A stretch of 64,000 nucleotides of DNA from Kappaphycus alvarezii (lineage: Eukaryota; Rhodophyta; Florideophyceae; Gigartinales; Solieriaceae): contig NADL03000492.1 of NCBI GenBank assembly GCA_002205965.3, positions 1-64,000 of the forward strand, read 5' to 3'. The notes under the pieces were generated by a model. That model was given only the letters and a program-made list of their open reading frames with translations, made no database searches and had not been told where the DNA came from. A program made the position numbers and the translations under genes. Positions 21,817 through 31,406 of the stretch are shown here, in pieces (the first letter of the stretch is position 1; the number at the start of each line of letters is the position of its first letter).

Positions 21817-22515
21817 ATGAACAACGTTTCGACAGGACATATCTGGCAAAAGATCCTAGAGTGTTGGGCTATAATCTACAGTGGACTACCTAGTAAGATC
21901 CTAGCCGACCAAGGTTCCGCCTTTGGCTCCAAGTTTAACCACCTTGTCAAGCTCGCTGACGTTGAGGTGAGCCGCACCGGCATTGAAGCCTACTCCAGCC
22001 TTGGTACAGGAGAGCGTTACAATGAACCCATTCGTACGATTATCCGCAAAATCATGGCCGTCAACCCGAAGACTAATAAGAATCTCACTCTCGCGTGCGC
22101 CATCAAATCTTTGAACGATACGCTTGGCCCCAAAGCCCTCGTCCCCTCCGCTCTGGTGTTCGGCGAATTCCCGCAGGTATCTACCCCGCTTGAATCACGT
22201 CCTGATCGCCCAACTCATCAAGAACGTGCTGAGATAGACACTATTGCCCGTCCAGAGATAGCTAAATACATGGCTTCCCTCCGACTGCGGAGAGCCTTAA
22301 AGGACGCCGTACCAACTGCCTGTGACCCCACATTTCAACCGGGCGACAAAGTCTTGGTCTGGCGAGAGACATTTGTAGCTAATCGTATTGTTGATTGGCT
22401 TAGATCATTCACCGTAGACGCCTTTGATCCTGAGAGGAAGCTCGTCTTCGTTCGCGAATTTTGGAATTGGCCCCTTAAAGCCATTCAACTTTGTACACGT
22501 CAACCCTTATATTAA
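21817..22515 (+). CDS. Ty1/copia element 1 integrase core
   Basis: This 232-codon frame has ILADQGSAFGS (second catalytic aspartate) and GTGERYNEPIR (catalytic glutamate region), followed by the conserved NDTLGPKALVPSALVFGE and PGDKVLVWRE segments of this copia lineage. The first aspartate (about 21,755, YIDGSP in the preceding frame) lies upstream of a stop. Integrase joins the cDNA ends into host DNA. It overlaps the RT frame that starts at about 22,424. Confidence 0.75.
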   Translation: MNNVSTGHIWQKILECWAIIYSGLPSKILADQGSAFGSKFNHLVKLADVEVSRTGIEAYSSLGTGERYNEPIRTIIRKIMAVNPKTNKNLTLACAIKSLNDTLGPKALVPSALVFGEFPQVSTPLESRPDRPTHQERAEIDTIARPEIAKYMASLRLRRALKDAVPTACDPTFQPGDKVLVWRETFVANRIVDWLRSFTVDAFDPERKLVFVREFWNWPLKAIQLCTRQPLY

Positions 22516-23281
22516 CCCAGACCTCCTGGCGCACACCTTTCTCTGCAACATCGCCACTGGTCTTCGCTCCTTCAAGTCGAAACATGACGAAAACGTCTTT
22601 GCTGTCGAAATCCCAGACCCTAATGAACCCCTTGCGACAAGTCACGAGATGAACGAAGGCAAAAAGGCCGAAATTATCGGGCTTCTTGAGCGTGGTACGT
22701 TCAAGATGGTCCTTCGTGAGGAGATCCCCCATGACGCCAGTGTCCTCCCCGGGATATTCATTCTCTCCCTCAAGTCAACCATTGACGGGAGGGTGAATTT
22801 TAAGGCAAGATACGTAATTGGAGGCCACAGGGACTTGATGAAGCACATCTTAGTCCATTCCTCCACCGCACTGCAACCGCAGTCAGTCCTTCTCCTCCTG
22901 GCTATGGCTGCTATTTTCGGCTTCGATGTATGGACTGCTGACATCACTTAAAATTACCTCCAGTCTACGGAACCACTTGAACGCGACATCTTCATAGAAA
23001 AACTGGTCATGGAGTTCAAACTTTGCCCTGAACAGTGCCGCAAGCTCCTCCGTCCCCTATACGGTCTTTGTGACGCCGGTGGTCTTTGGCACGACACGAT
23101 CGACCACCACCATCGCATAGAGCTCGGAATGACACCGCTCCGTATCAACCCTGCCTTGTATTACATACTCACTAACAACATCTTGACTGGCCTAAATGGC
23201 GCTTATTTGGATGACTTGATACGTCGTGGAGACCCCTCCTTTCGCAACGTGTCCGAAAGACTCGAAACAAGTTTGAAATGA
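22424..23281 (+). pseudogene. Ty1/copia element 1 reverse transcriptase
   Basis: Frames 22424-22951 and 23009-23281 give copia-type RT: EIIGLLERGTFKMV, FKARYVIGGHRD, SVLLLLAMAAIFGFDVWTADIT (block with the first catalytic D), LLRPLYGLCDAGGLWH (PLYGL-x-(D/Q)-AG-x-x-W), and GAYLDDLI at the Y-x-DD position. A stop after DIT (22,949-22,951) and others near 23,280 and 23,330 interrupt it. Its role was to copy element RNA into cDNA. Confidence 0.8.
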
Positions 23282-23424
23282 AACCCGATGAAACCCGCCC
23301 ATCGGAGTTCACTGGATTTATCGTTGGTTGAGATCCTGATGGTTCGTACTACGTCGACCAAAGCCATTACCTCCGCAAGCTGGAATTTTTTCCACTAGAT
23401 GCATCCTTCCCACATTTTCGATCC

Positions 23425-24183
23425 ATGCGCATGCGTCTTCCCTGGCTTTCGAACTCTAGACCAGACTGTTTGTTCGGTATCTCTCAACTTTCTCAGATGA
23501 CTGAAGAATTTTACAGGACGGAACGTCCCGCTCTTATCCACCGAATTAATAAGGCAATTCGCTACGCTGTCGACAACAGGGTAAAACTTAGCATCGAAAA
23601 GCCCGACCTCAACACCCTACGCATTATCGGCTTCTCGGACCCCTCGTTTGCCAATAACCGCGATCTCTCCTCCCAACTGGGACACATCTTTTTTCTTGGC
23701 GACGCCTCGAACAGAAGTATTCCAATTTCCCTCAAGTCCTACGAGGCCCGCCGCATCAATCGTCCCGCAATGTACGTAGAAGTCATATCTTTCAGCGACA
23801 TGTTCTATATCGCACTGGAACTCAGCCAAGGACTGAAGCCTATGCTCGAAAAGTCTGTCCCCGTCCATTTGATGACAGACAGAAGGAGACTATTCGATGT
23901 CGTCTCCAAAGGCTCCCGCACCTCCGAGAAGCCCATGATGCTTGACATCGCTGCTGCTCGAGAGGCGTTCAGGGAAAAGATCATCACTGATATTGGATTG
24001 GTCCGCTCTCAGCATAACGTCGCGGATGGACTGACCAAACCATTGACTGAGGAATTCCTCCGACAAATGATTTCCTCCGGCAGACTTCGCATTGCACCAG
24101 CGCAGTGGATCATCTGCCAAGGACCATCAGCAGTACCTTCAAGTTTATTTGGGGATCGGCTTAGTACATGGAGAGTCTCCTGA
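23425..24183 (+). CDS. Ty1/copia element 1 RNase H and RT end
   Basis: This 252-codon frame carries SRPDCLFGISQLSQ (post-RT) and the copia RNase H: IIGFSDPSFANN (catalytic D), SYEARRINRPAMYVEVISFSD (catalytic E region), HLMTDRRRLFDVVSKG (D) and the closing SQHNVADGLTKPL motif typical of copia pol C-termini. This is the longest clean piece of the element. It degrades the RNA strand of the RNA-DNA hybrid. The stop is at 24,181-24,183. Confidence 0.8.
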   Translation: MRMRLPWLSNSRPDCLFGISQLSQMTEEFYRTERPALIHRINKAIRYAVDNRVKLSIEKPDLNTLRIIGFSDPSFANNRDLSSQLGHIFFLGDASNRSIPISLKSYEARRINRPAMYVEVISFSDMFYIALELSQGLKPMLEKSVPVHLMTDRRRLFDVVSKGSRTSEKPMMLDIAAAREAFREKIITDIGLVRSQHNVADGLTKPLTEEFLRQMISSGRLRIAPAQWIICQGPSAVPSSLFGDRLSTWRVS

Positions 24184-24662
24184 ATTCCACAACATAATAC
24201 GGTCCGACTTGTCCATCAGTCCCAACTCTTCGTGCAGCTCTCTCATCTACTTTCTTGCATCCAACTGCCTCACTTCGCCACTACCCATCTCCTCGTCCCG
24301 ATGAAAATCACTTGCCATTTCACCTTTGCTATCACTCCTACACATGCTGCAAGCACCGCTCAGTAAGCTGGCCGCGACAATGAAGAATTGGAAATCCACC
24401 AGCAGAACAAGACCCAGCCTGGTATTTATACCTATTTGAACGAGCGTTCACATTGTAATTCACCGGGTACAGTATCTGACCAATGCAGTTTTGGCCCAAC
24501 CGGTTTATTGTATTCCCCAAGCGTTTAGTTTAGACTTTGGCACACTGTGTTACCCGTGCATCCTGATCTACATTTTTTTAATTAATTTTATATCTCTTTC
24601 ATATCTGACGTGCGTCCTGGGAATGCCACACGGCGCGGCGCATATAACACAAGCGGAGAGAG

Positions 24663-24873
24663 TGTTTGGTTGACTGAAATGCACCGGTCTGTCAGCATTA
24701 AAGGGCTTGTGAATGCCAGTCGCGGGCACCAGCGACCGAAAACGCACCGCATGGGTCAGTACTGTGTATTAACGAAAGTGCAGGTCTCCCAAGACAAGCC
24801 GAGAAGGAGAGGATGTAGAGAGAAGTATTGCAGCGTAGACAAATCAAGTCCATTGCTCTGCTAGCACGTCCGA
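24663..24873. repeat. Right direct repeat (probable LTR) of copia element 1
   Basis: TGTTTGGTTGACTGAAATGC to about GCACGTCCGAT matches 18,654-18,863 collinearly, including the internal GACAAGCCGAGAAGGAGAGG block. It lies about 480 bp after the pol stop. The mismatches between the two copies show an old insertion, consistent with the stops in gag-pol. Confidence 0.6.
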
Positions 24874-25250
24874 TGTGACGAGTATGCCGAGTAGTATCAA
24901 GATGCCCAGTAGTATCGCGCCAGTAGCCCTCAAACGGTATGAGCACCGTAGAGAGGCACCAGTGCAACATAAACACTGTAAGGAGACATCAGCGCAACTA
25001 TTGTACTGTAACCTGTCACCGACGCAACGCAAGACCACAGAGCTAATCAGACGAAGCCATCATGGATACTTGGCATACTCCTTGATACTTTCCAGGCAAG
25101 ACCAATCAGCAAGTGCTTTGTGCTGTCTCGCCAAGTGGATCAATGGAAATCTGCCATGATGGGCAAAACTGTTAGTCTCTCTACAATATACTAGGTGAAC
25201 TCTCAAAACCTTGTAGTATTACGCCCCTAGGCCTGTACTTCTAGAATAAC
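24874..25250. repeat. Decayed short tandem repeat region
   Basis: Contains two units of GAGTAGTATCAAGATGCC/CAGTAGTATCGCGCC type and three imperfect units of about 30 bp built on CACCAGTGCAAC, CATCAGCGCAAC and CACCGACGCAAC. No coding content is recognised. It probably represents a degraded minisatellite. Confidence 0.4.
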
Positions 25251-25306
25251 TTTGAATTTAGTATTGTTTGCTTACCATTCATTGTAGCTCTCGTTGAATG
25301 CTTCTC

Positions 25307-25315
25307 TATATAAAA
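25307..25315 (+). promoter_or_regulatory. TATA box candidate upstream of the C2H2 ORF
   Basis: TATATAAAA lies about 245 bp upstream of the zinc-finger frame, on the same strand, with a pyrimidine-rich stretch (GCTCCTGTCTGTTC) after it that could hold an initiator. It is a plausible core promoter; no direct evidence of transcription. Confidence 0.35.
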
Positions 25316-25550
25316 CATGGTCAGAAGCTCCTGTCTGTTCACAGGAAGCTTCAACCATCAGTTCAACCATCGATTACCTCTTGTGCGCCCAAAACCCCAT
25401 ATCTGGTAGCATCGCCAAAATTAAGTCAGTACTGCGAGTTCTTCCAATCCGACAGTAACTTAAAATCTCTATTAGATTTGCTTTTCTGCCCGATTGCAAG
25501 CAAAGACTAACATTTTTGTTTTTTACTCTGATCCTTCTGGATAACGCCCA

Positions 25551-26108
25551 GTGCCGAAAAACACGACTTCCACGAACCGCCCCCAGTCGCTTGACGAGTA
25601 CACCGAGAAGTGCTTACAGGGCTTTTTCGAGGAAAATTGTCAAGAAGTAACTAAGTTCTGTAACGGTCAAGAACCAAGGACACCAACGGGGATTGAAATC
25701 AAGGAACCGAGAACCCCGCCGCCTCCCGCTTTGGCACTTCCGTCGGCCCTTCCACCGATACCAGCGCTTCCCGAGATCCCCCGCTCAAGGCCCGTCAAGC
25801 CAGGGAAGGTCAAACCGACCACCAGGCCTACGATTTCCAAGAAGGGCCTACCTGTTCTTCCTGACGCCGCCTCCATCTTTATCCAAAGGACAGCCAACCG
25901 CCGTATCTGGAAGTCTGTCAGGAGGCCTCGAATGACCAAGAAACCTCGATCGTCTCCCTTCCACTGTCGTCACTGTCAAGTCACCTGCACAGGCCGTGTG
26001 CAGTACTTCGAGCATCTCCTTTCCCGCAAGCATCAGCATCGCGCTGAAAAGACAAGGCACACCTACAATATTTGCAAGATTGAAGTTCCGAGCAAGGCAG
26101 ACCTTTAG
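25551..26108 (+). CDS. Proline-rich protein with one C2H2 zinc finger, 5' end uncertain
   Basis: The open frame from about 25,551 has no ATG before residue about 127, so either the 5' exon is upstream (an acceptor-like CAG/TG sits at 25,548-25,552) or the gene is truncated. Residues 5-48 are acidic/polar. Residues 49-110 are rich in P and basic residues (EPRTPPPPALALPSALPPIP). Near residue 140 lies FHCRHCQVTCTGRVQYFEHL then SRKHQH, that is C-x2-C-x12-H-x5-H, the spacing of U1/JAZ-type fingers that bind RNA or dsRNA. The coding-like composition and good length suggest a real gene or a transposon accessory gene. I cannot name it. Confidence 0.5.
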   Translation: MPKNTTSTNRPQSLDEYTEKCLQGFFEENCQEVTKFCNGQEPRTPTGIEIKEPRTPPPPALALPSALPPIPALPEIPRSRPVKPGKVKPTTRPTISKKGLPVLPDAASIFIQRTANRRIWKSVRRPRMTKKPRSSPFHCRHCQVTCTGRVQYFEHLLSRKHQHRAEKTRHTYNICKIEVPSKADL

Positions 26109-26439
26109 CGCCACCGTTTTGGCCGTCTTCATCGCGAGACTGCTCATGAGTATGAGTAGCTTGTACTTGAATAAATATATCCTTGTCGAATAGGAAAAAA
26201 ACCTAAAAAGTTGCTTCTTCAATCGACTTCTTTTGTGCTGTGCTCACCCTCCCACTGTGGATACCTTACAAACTCGCTTTCCCCAGTTCCTTGCAGTAGG
26301 ACTTGTAAGTCCGTATCGCCGCCAGGTTCTAGAGGGGAAAACAACCTTTTGGTAAAGCATCGGAAGGAGGGCTACTATAGCACACCCGACGTGACTGACG
26401 TCAAACCCTTACGTCAGAGAAAATCAACTTTTCCAAGGT
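26109..26439. other. No gene seen
   Basis: Contains the 3' flank of the C2H2 ORF (an ATAAATAT A/T-rich block at about 26,170 could serve 3'-end formation) and no recognisable repeat except a short ACGTCA-rich stretch at 26,390-26,412. Confidence 0.4.
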
Positions 26440-26512
26440 ATCGACTGGGATTCGAACTCGAGACCTCTCACTGGTGTTTTGCTGGTCTTGTCAACTCGGC
26501 CACAGTGTAGAC
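26440..26512 (-). other. tRNA-like sequence with A and B boxes (possible SINE head)
   Basis: On the minus strand the sequence reads TGGCCGAGTTGAC (matches RNA polymerase III A box) and, 35 bases later, GAGTTCGAATCCC (B box with the TTCGAAT loop). The implied acceptor stem does not pair (TACACTG against TCGATAC) and the T stem has two mismatches, so it is not a functional tRNA. A tRNA-derived SINE or tRNA pseudogene of the Ser/Leu A-box type is most likely. Confidence 0.45.
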
Positions 26513-26571
26513 TGATTCTTGCTGAGCAAATTGGAAAACTTCTATTTAAAGGTAAAAAACCCAACACCACT

Positions 26572-26797
26572 CGAGCCCCTGGCTTTCGATTCCCTGGGTG
26601 CCCCATCCCCCGCCTCCATTCTGTTCCTCGAAGACTTCATCCCGCGCATCGCAGAGAAGCTCAACACAACCACAGCAGTGATCCGCAGACGTATTTATCA
26701 GCGCATTAGTTGCACACTGTGGTCTTCTGTTGCAATGGCGATTCTATCGCGAGCCCCACTGCACGTGCCTGACGTGGAACATCCGGTTAGTTCTTAG
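26572..26797 (+). pseudogene. LINE family A 3'-terminal fragment
   Basis: Encodes LAFDSLGAPSPASILFLED, then VIRRRIYQRISC and SRAPLHV ending in a stop. It is collinear with the C-terminus of LINE A at 13,240-13,465 and with 60,098-60,193. The shared 3' untranslated segment CTTAGCCGTATAG and AATGAAGTAAAGTTTC follows. It is a 5'-truncated insertion, the usual outcome of incomplete target-primed reverse transcription. Confidence 0.75.
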
Positions 26798-26883
26798 CCG
26801 TATAGTCAGTCCTGCAGTGTACACGATAGATACTCAATGAAGTAAAGTTTCATCAGTGACTCTATCGACCAATAGAAAAAGAC

Positions 26884-27880
26884 CATGGAAACTCCTAGAA
26901 TTACGGTAGAGGCTCTCGCTCAAGCTGTAAGCGAACTTCAACGTTAGCTGACAGAGGCCCATAATCAGATCTCCGCGCAGTAGAATCAGCTCAATAATGC
27001 TGCTCAAAAGGTAAGAGCCCTCGAGAATGAACTATCCCCAGTCAGGATCAATACTTGTACCTCTAGTAGTCAAAATGAAAACAAGGACGCCCCTAAGAAG
27101 AATAAACCGGAGTCTTTCGGTGGGAAAGGGTCTGTCGGAAGCTGTTGCGTGCAGATGGAGAATTACCTGGGTGAAGCAGATGGGCCAGCTACCATGAACA
27201 TTGCACTGAGATACCCCTCGGAAAATGCTCATGAATGGTGAATGGTCTATTCCAAGAGTGCGGAGGGGAAGGAAATTCAAACATGGAAGAAATTGAAGAC
27301 TGCTGTTCTCAATCGTTTTGAGACGATAAACAAAGAAAAAATCGCCTGAGACAAACTGGCTCGCTGGAAACAAGTCAAGGACGTTCCAACATTTACTGAT
27401 AATTTTAAAAAAATCTTATTGGACATCGTAGACATTGGAGTAACACATCAAATAGATCGATACTCACGCGGTTTGAAACCATACATTTGGAAAAACTTAT
27501 GCACGAAAGAATACACCAAGCTTTCCGATCTTATGTGAGATTCAGAAAGAGCGAAAGCGGCATACAGGCGTTCAGAAACCCTGATAAATACTAAGTCCGG
27601 TGGAAAATTGCTGAATAGAAGTTCATCTGCGGGAAATAATGGTCCTGTACCGATGGAAATTGGAAACGTGGAAGAAGTGAAGTCTGGTGTAGAGGCATCA
27701 AATGTGAATCTACAGAAGCTCGATAAGGTAGAGCGCGAAAGATGCATGTGCGAAGAACTAAGCCTAAGATACGTAAAAAAGGACACATAGCAAAGAACTG
27801 ACCAAAAGCCCGGAAGAACTGATTGACTGTCCGCATTCAGTTCCAGATCAAGTAAATCTAATTCTTTCAACAGTAAGATC
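26884..27880 (+). pseudogene. Second-type Ty3/gypsy Gag remnant, copy 2
   Basis: Starts METPRITVEALAQAVSELQ at ATG 26,884 and continues with NAHEW, SRGLKPYIWKNLCTKEYTKLS, the PVPMEIGNVEE motif and a degenerate knuckle. Several in-frame stops interrupt it (after ELQR, SAQ, HEW, EKIA and DLM). It is collinear with the copy at 13.8-14.7 kb; each copy keeps some residues the other has lost. Confidence 0.75.
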
Positions 27881-27939
27881 CAAAGAACTAGTTAGGGCCA
27901 CACCGACCCCGACCTTCCAGCGCCACCAGAGGGGACTTC

Positions 27940-28290
27940 TTATTGTTAAAGGAGTCATCTCCAACGGACCAGCTAAAATTCTCATCGACCCCGGCGGTGA
28001 GGCTAACTTCCTTAGCGATTCATGTATGCGATCACCACAAGATTAAAACCGAAGAATCAGAAGAACTTGCCGAAATGGCGAATGATTTTGATCAAAAATT
28101 AATGGAAACACCGCGTCCTGTTATCGTCCAAATAAAGCTATATACTGAACCACTGTAATTCGCCGTAAGTCTCCTGTAGAGGTATGATGCAATCCTTGGG
28201 AAGGAATGGTGTGGAGCCCATGAAGCGATTATCGACACCACCGAAAATCAAGTTTCATTCAATTATAAGGATGAAAATTACGTTATCGCT
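27940..28290 (+). pseudogene. Second-type Ty3/gypsy protease remnant, copy 2
   Basis: Encodes KILIDPGGEANFLSD at the position of the D-S/T-G core, then EELAEMANDFDQKLMETPRP and the LGKEWCGAHEA segment matching ILGKKWCTSHGAK in the copy at 15.1 kb. The frame is broken near 28,010 and 28,156. Inactive. Confidence 0.65.
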
Positions 28291-28305
28291 GCCAATGAAC
28301 GGCTA

Positions 28306-29440
28306 TTGAATTCTTTCGTCTCGGCAAATTCAATACTCACGGATTTGGAAAAAAATTATGGGACGTTTGCAGTACTTGCGAGACCCCTAAGGTCAAAGAA
28401 ATATTCTACGGAAACCTATTCCGGAGAGATTCAGGACATGGTTACAAAGTATGAGGATGTATTCCCAAGCAGACTTCCAAAAGGCCTCCCTCCGAAGCGA
28501 AAGTATGATTTCAAGATTGAATTAGAAAAAGAAGCAAAGCCCCAGAAAAAGGGTCTCTACCGTCTTTCGGAAAAAGAAATGGAGGAGCTTCGCAAGCAGC
28601 TAGATGAGCTGCTGAAGAGTGATTTCATTAGACCACGCAAAAGCCCATGGGGGGCTCCAATTCTATTCGTGACGAAGAGGGACAGCTCATTGCAGATGTC
28701 CGTGGATTACAGAGCACTCAATCGGCTTACTGTAAAGAACAGTTATCCACTGCCGCGCATATACGATATCTTCGATCAGCTCAAAGGATCAAAGTACTTC
28801 TCTAAAATAGACCTGAGGTCAGGTTATCATCAGATCAGACTGGATGAATCTTCAATACCCCTCACGGCATTTAGAACTAGATATGGACATTTTGAATTTC
28901 TGGTATTACCATCTGAATTGATTAATGCCCCAGAGACTTTCATGGGTCTCATGAACGACATTTTCAAAGATGTACTTGACGTTTTTGTTATCGTATATCT
29001 TGATGATATTCTTATATTTAGTAGGACATGGGAAGAACATTTGAAACACATCGCTGAAGAATTAGAGATCCGTAGAAGGGAAAATTTATTCGCAAAATTG
29101 TCAAAGTGTGTCTTTGGTGTTAAAGAAGTCGAGTATCTTGGGCACATCATAGGCCAGGAAAAAATTTCTGTGGATCCCAACAAGATTAAAGCCGTCATGG
29201 AATGGCCGCCACCTCGGAACAAACAACATCTTCAGTTATTCTTGGGGTTTGTAAACTATTATAGACGGTTCATTAAGAGTCGTTCCTTAATTTCGAAACC
29301 ACTTACCGAGTTGACAAAGAAACTTTGTTTTCATTGGACAGAAACTCAAGAAAAAATCATTTCAAACACTGAAGAAAATATTGTGCAACGCTCCAGTCCT
29401 TTGAAATTTCGATTCAAGTCTACCGATCTATGTCACTACA
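28306..29440 (+). CDS. Second-type Ty3/gypsy reverse transcriptase, 3'-truncated
   Basis: A clean frame of about 375 residues covers the RT almost fully: [106 protein letters not shown] (catalytic YLDD), LGHIIG and FLGFVNYYRRFI. It stops being pol at about 29,440, in the connection before RNase H, where an unrelated acidic-ORF LTR begins. The frame merely runs on to 29,622. Integrase is missing. Polymerase residues are intact, unlike in the copy at 15.4-16.1 kb. Confidence 0.85.
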
Positions 29441-29451
29441 GATGCTTCCCA

Positions 29452-29958
29452 ATACCGACTACGATGACTACTGTAGAAGAATGGACCTGGAACGCGTTCG
29501 GGAGTGGGTCCGCCGTAACTGCTTCCAGCATGCAGAAGAGGCAGAGGAGGAGGAAGATGAAGAGGAAGAGGAGGAAGAGGATGATGAAGAGGAGGACTGG
29601 GCTGACCCGTGGGAGCCACTAGCGTATAACGGTGGGAGAGGTCCCATGGAGAACGAAGGAGATACTGAGGGAGCAATCGTGATCTCTGATTCTTCTGAGG
29701 AAGATGAAGAGAAGGGTGAAGAAGAGGACGAGGAGAATAAGGGGAGGGAGACATGGAAAGCGGTGGAATGGTGGGGAGGGGGCCGGAAAGTATGGACCAG
29801 GTGGTCTCGACTCTGAAACCGGATGGGGCATCTTCAGTGTTCTAAATATTTGCCAGGAGGCAATGGAGAATTCTAAGCCGTTCGCGGATATTTTTAGGGA
29901 CTTCTTGGGTGGAATGGATATTTTGGGGGAACTGTTTGGCTCTGATCTAGATGACTAG
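29452..29958 (+). pseudogene. Acidic LTR-encoded protein, copy 1
   Basis: The first frame (to 29,816) reads DYDDYCRRMDLERVREWVRR, then a run of glutamates and aspartates, then IVISDSSEEDEE, which looks like a SUMO-interacting motif (hydrophobic-x-hydrophobic plus acidic serines). A frame change near 29,760 gives the conserved C-terminus NSKPFADIFRDFLGGMDILG, ending SDLDD (29,958). The solo-LTR copy encodes the same start and end (DDYLRRQ and PFADICGDFLGSMDILEELL). Highly acidic small proteins can act as histone or nucleic-acid decoys or chaperones; no function is known here. Confidence 0.55.
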
Positions 29959-30079
29959 GCTAATAAGGAAGAAATCTAGATATTTATCCTGATAGTATCT
30001 GTTGTTAGTCCTTCTCGTTCACACGATTCCATTTGATGCATTTTATGATTCTTAATATGTTTTGTTGAGACTTTAGGGT

Positions 30080-30110
30080 TAGCCAAAAAGTCTATATAAG
30101 CTGAGTAAAC
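30080..30110 (+). promoter_or_regulatory. TATA-like core in the acidic-ORF LTR
   Basis: AGTCTATATAAGCTGAGTAAAC is conserved in the solo LTR (there TCTATGTAAGCTGAG, inverted, near 48,235). It is the only TATA-like motif shared by both copies and lies downstream of the acidic ORF, so it would serve the element body rather than that ORF. Confidence 0.4.
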
Positions 30111-30524
30111 TGCTTCTGCTTGTGAAGGTCGAGCAAGTTGGCAGAAAACTTCAAGTCAAGTCCCGAGTAGTAGGAAGTTGAGAGTCAACTTGAGAGACAA
30201 GAACACTTTCTCTTGCAATGGCCAGAGAACATCAGTGGTAGACTCTGCCCCTTCTATACTTGTTTTTAGCCCTCTCAACTGTCTTCCTTTTCCGATCCTT
30301 TTTTCGTTCAACTATGCCACGGGAGCACTTTTGTCGCTTGCAACACGTCCTTCTTGGAGTAGTTGGTTGTGAGTATCTCTTGTCCCGGCAATTTACCCCT
30401 GTCAGATTGGTTATCTGTAGTACAGCGACTTACTAGCAATTTGATAGTTAAATAGTCAACTTGCTCTCCGTGTGAATCAAATCTCTGTTAATGCCAATCC
30501 TTCGTCACCAAACAAAAGTAGATC

Positions 30525-30959
30525 ATGGAGGCTAAGCTTGATAATCTCAAAGGACAATTTTATTGTAGTATATGTGGGGGGAAACCTTGGGTAGTTCATT
30601 ATTTGGAGGTTAGGGTCATTTCCGCCCACCACTGCCACGGAATTAGTCGCTTCACATCCCTAGTCAGTAAACTACCCAAATTCTCTCCGCCTTTTACGTT
30701 TTCCAGAGTGAACCCATTTCTTCCCTGTGGACATCTGTTGTTCCTTACCTCCTTTGACTCAACAAGTGAGTTTTTAGTCAATTGTGGTTGTATGGAAAAC
30801 TTTAGTATAGGTCAAAAATATCTTTCAATAGTAAAAACATCCAATCCTTCCGCCCTCCTCAACACTATTGCCTGTATGTCTAAATTTCTACCCGACTCGC
30901 ATCCAAATCATGCTGCGTCAGTAATACGTTTGCATTGCTTATTGGAACGCATGGATTGA
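30525..30959 (+). CDS. Small ORF with CxxCGG motif in duplicated block D1, unknown
   Basis: The 144-codon frame from ATG has MEAKLDNLKGQFYCSICGG at its start, a C-x2-C-G-G pattern that could bind zinc, followed by KPWVVHYLEVRVISAHHCHG. The paralogue at 57,778-58,209 keeps about the first 115 residues nearly unchanged and then diverges because of a repeat insertion. Residues about 90-115 fall within LINE-tail-like repeat DNA, so the ORF may be fortuitous. No function is assigned. Confidence 0.25.
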   Translation: MEAKLDNLKGQFYCSICGGKPWVVHYLEVRVISAHHCHGISRFTSLVSKLPKFSPPFTFSRVNPFLPCGHLLFLTSFDSTSEFLVNCGCMENFSIGQKYLSIVKTSNPSALLNTIACMSKFLPDSHPNHAASVIRLHCLLERMD

Positions 30960-31198
30960 AACGAGCTTAATTCATCACTGTTGGCGAAGTACTGTACATT
31001 ATATGGTATATCCGAATTGTTCCAAACTTAGAGATCCAATTGTGGACCTTGTACTGTACACTGGTACTGTTGATGTTCTTGAGGATTCTCATGAAAAATC
31101 TGATATTGCGTCCGTACGTTTAATCCGTTCACCTCCCTCTATGCAGCCGTCTTTGCGAAACATAGAAGATATGAATCTTTTACTGCAACCTCCATAAG

Positions 31199-31406
31199 AA
31201 GTAAGCTCGTGCCTATCTCAATATCTACTCTCGGAGGTTGGCACTCGGACGCTTGTAGGGTGCTAACCGACGTCGTGCGGAACGTGGCCGTTAGGGCGAT
31301 GGCGGTATATGGTAAGGTACGAGCGGTACTTACTCAGAGGCACGCTGCCGCGGTCGTAATGTCCAACGCAGCTTGTCTGCTTGGCAGCCTTGAGCCGGTC
31401 TTTTAG
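31199..31406 (+). pseudogene. LINE family B 3'-terminal fragment
   Basis: Encodes the last about 68 residues of LINE B: PISISTLGGWHSD, RNVAVRAMAVYGKVRAVLTQ, AAVVMSNAACL, stop at 31,404-31,406. Same as 58,522-58,731 and the end of the longer copy at 59,826. It is 5'-truncated. Confidence 0.75.

Larger units (their letters stand above)
29450..30404 (+). repeat. LTR of the acidic-ORF type, 5'-truncated copy
   Basis: Collinear, in reverse orientation, with 47,930 to about 48,910 of the 1528-bp solo LTR. Homology runs through the acidic ORF, the TCTATATAAGCTGAGTAAAC promoter-like segment and the end ATTTACCCCTGTCA at 30,404. The 5' third of the LTR is missing; the left junction is with the RT fragment at about 29,440-29,450. 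The right end is followed directly by the block repeated at 57,656. Confidence 0.7.

Noticed and set aside
25693..25939. Overlapping ORFs on both strands within the proline-rich part of the C2H2 ORF
   Set aside because: GC- and proline-rich coding sequence opens the other frames; only the frame with the zinc finger has a recognisable domain.
26440..26512. Functional tRNA gene
   Set aside because: A and B boxes are present, but the acceptor stem does not pair and the T stem has two mismatches; no credible anticodon arm.
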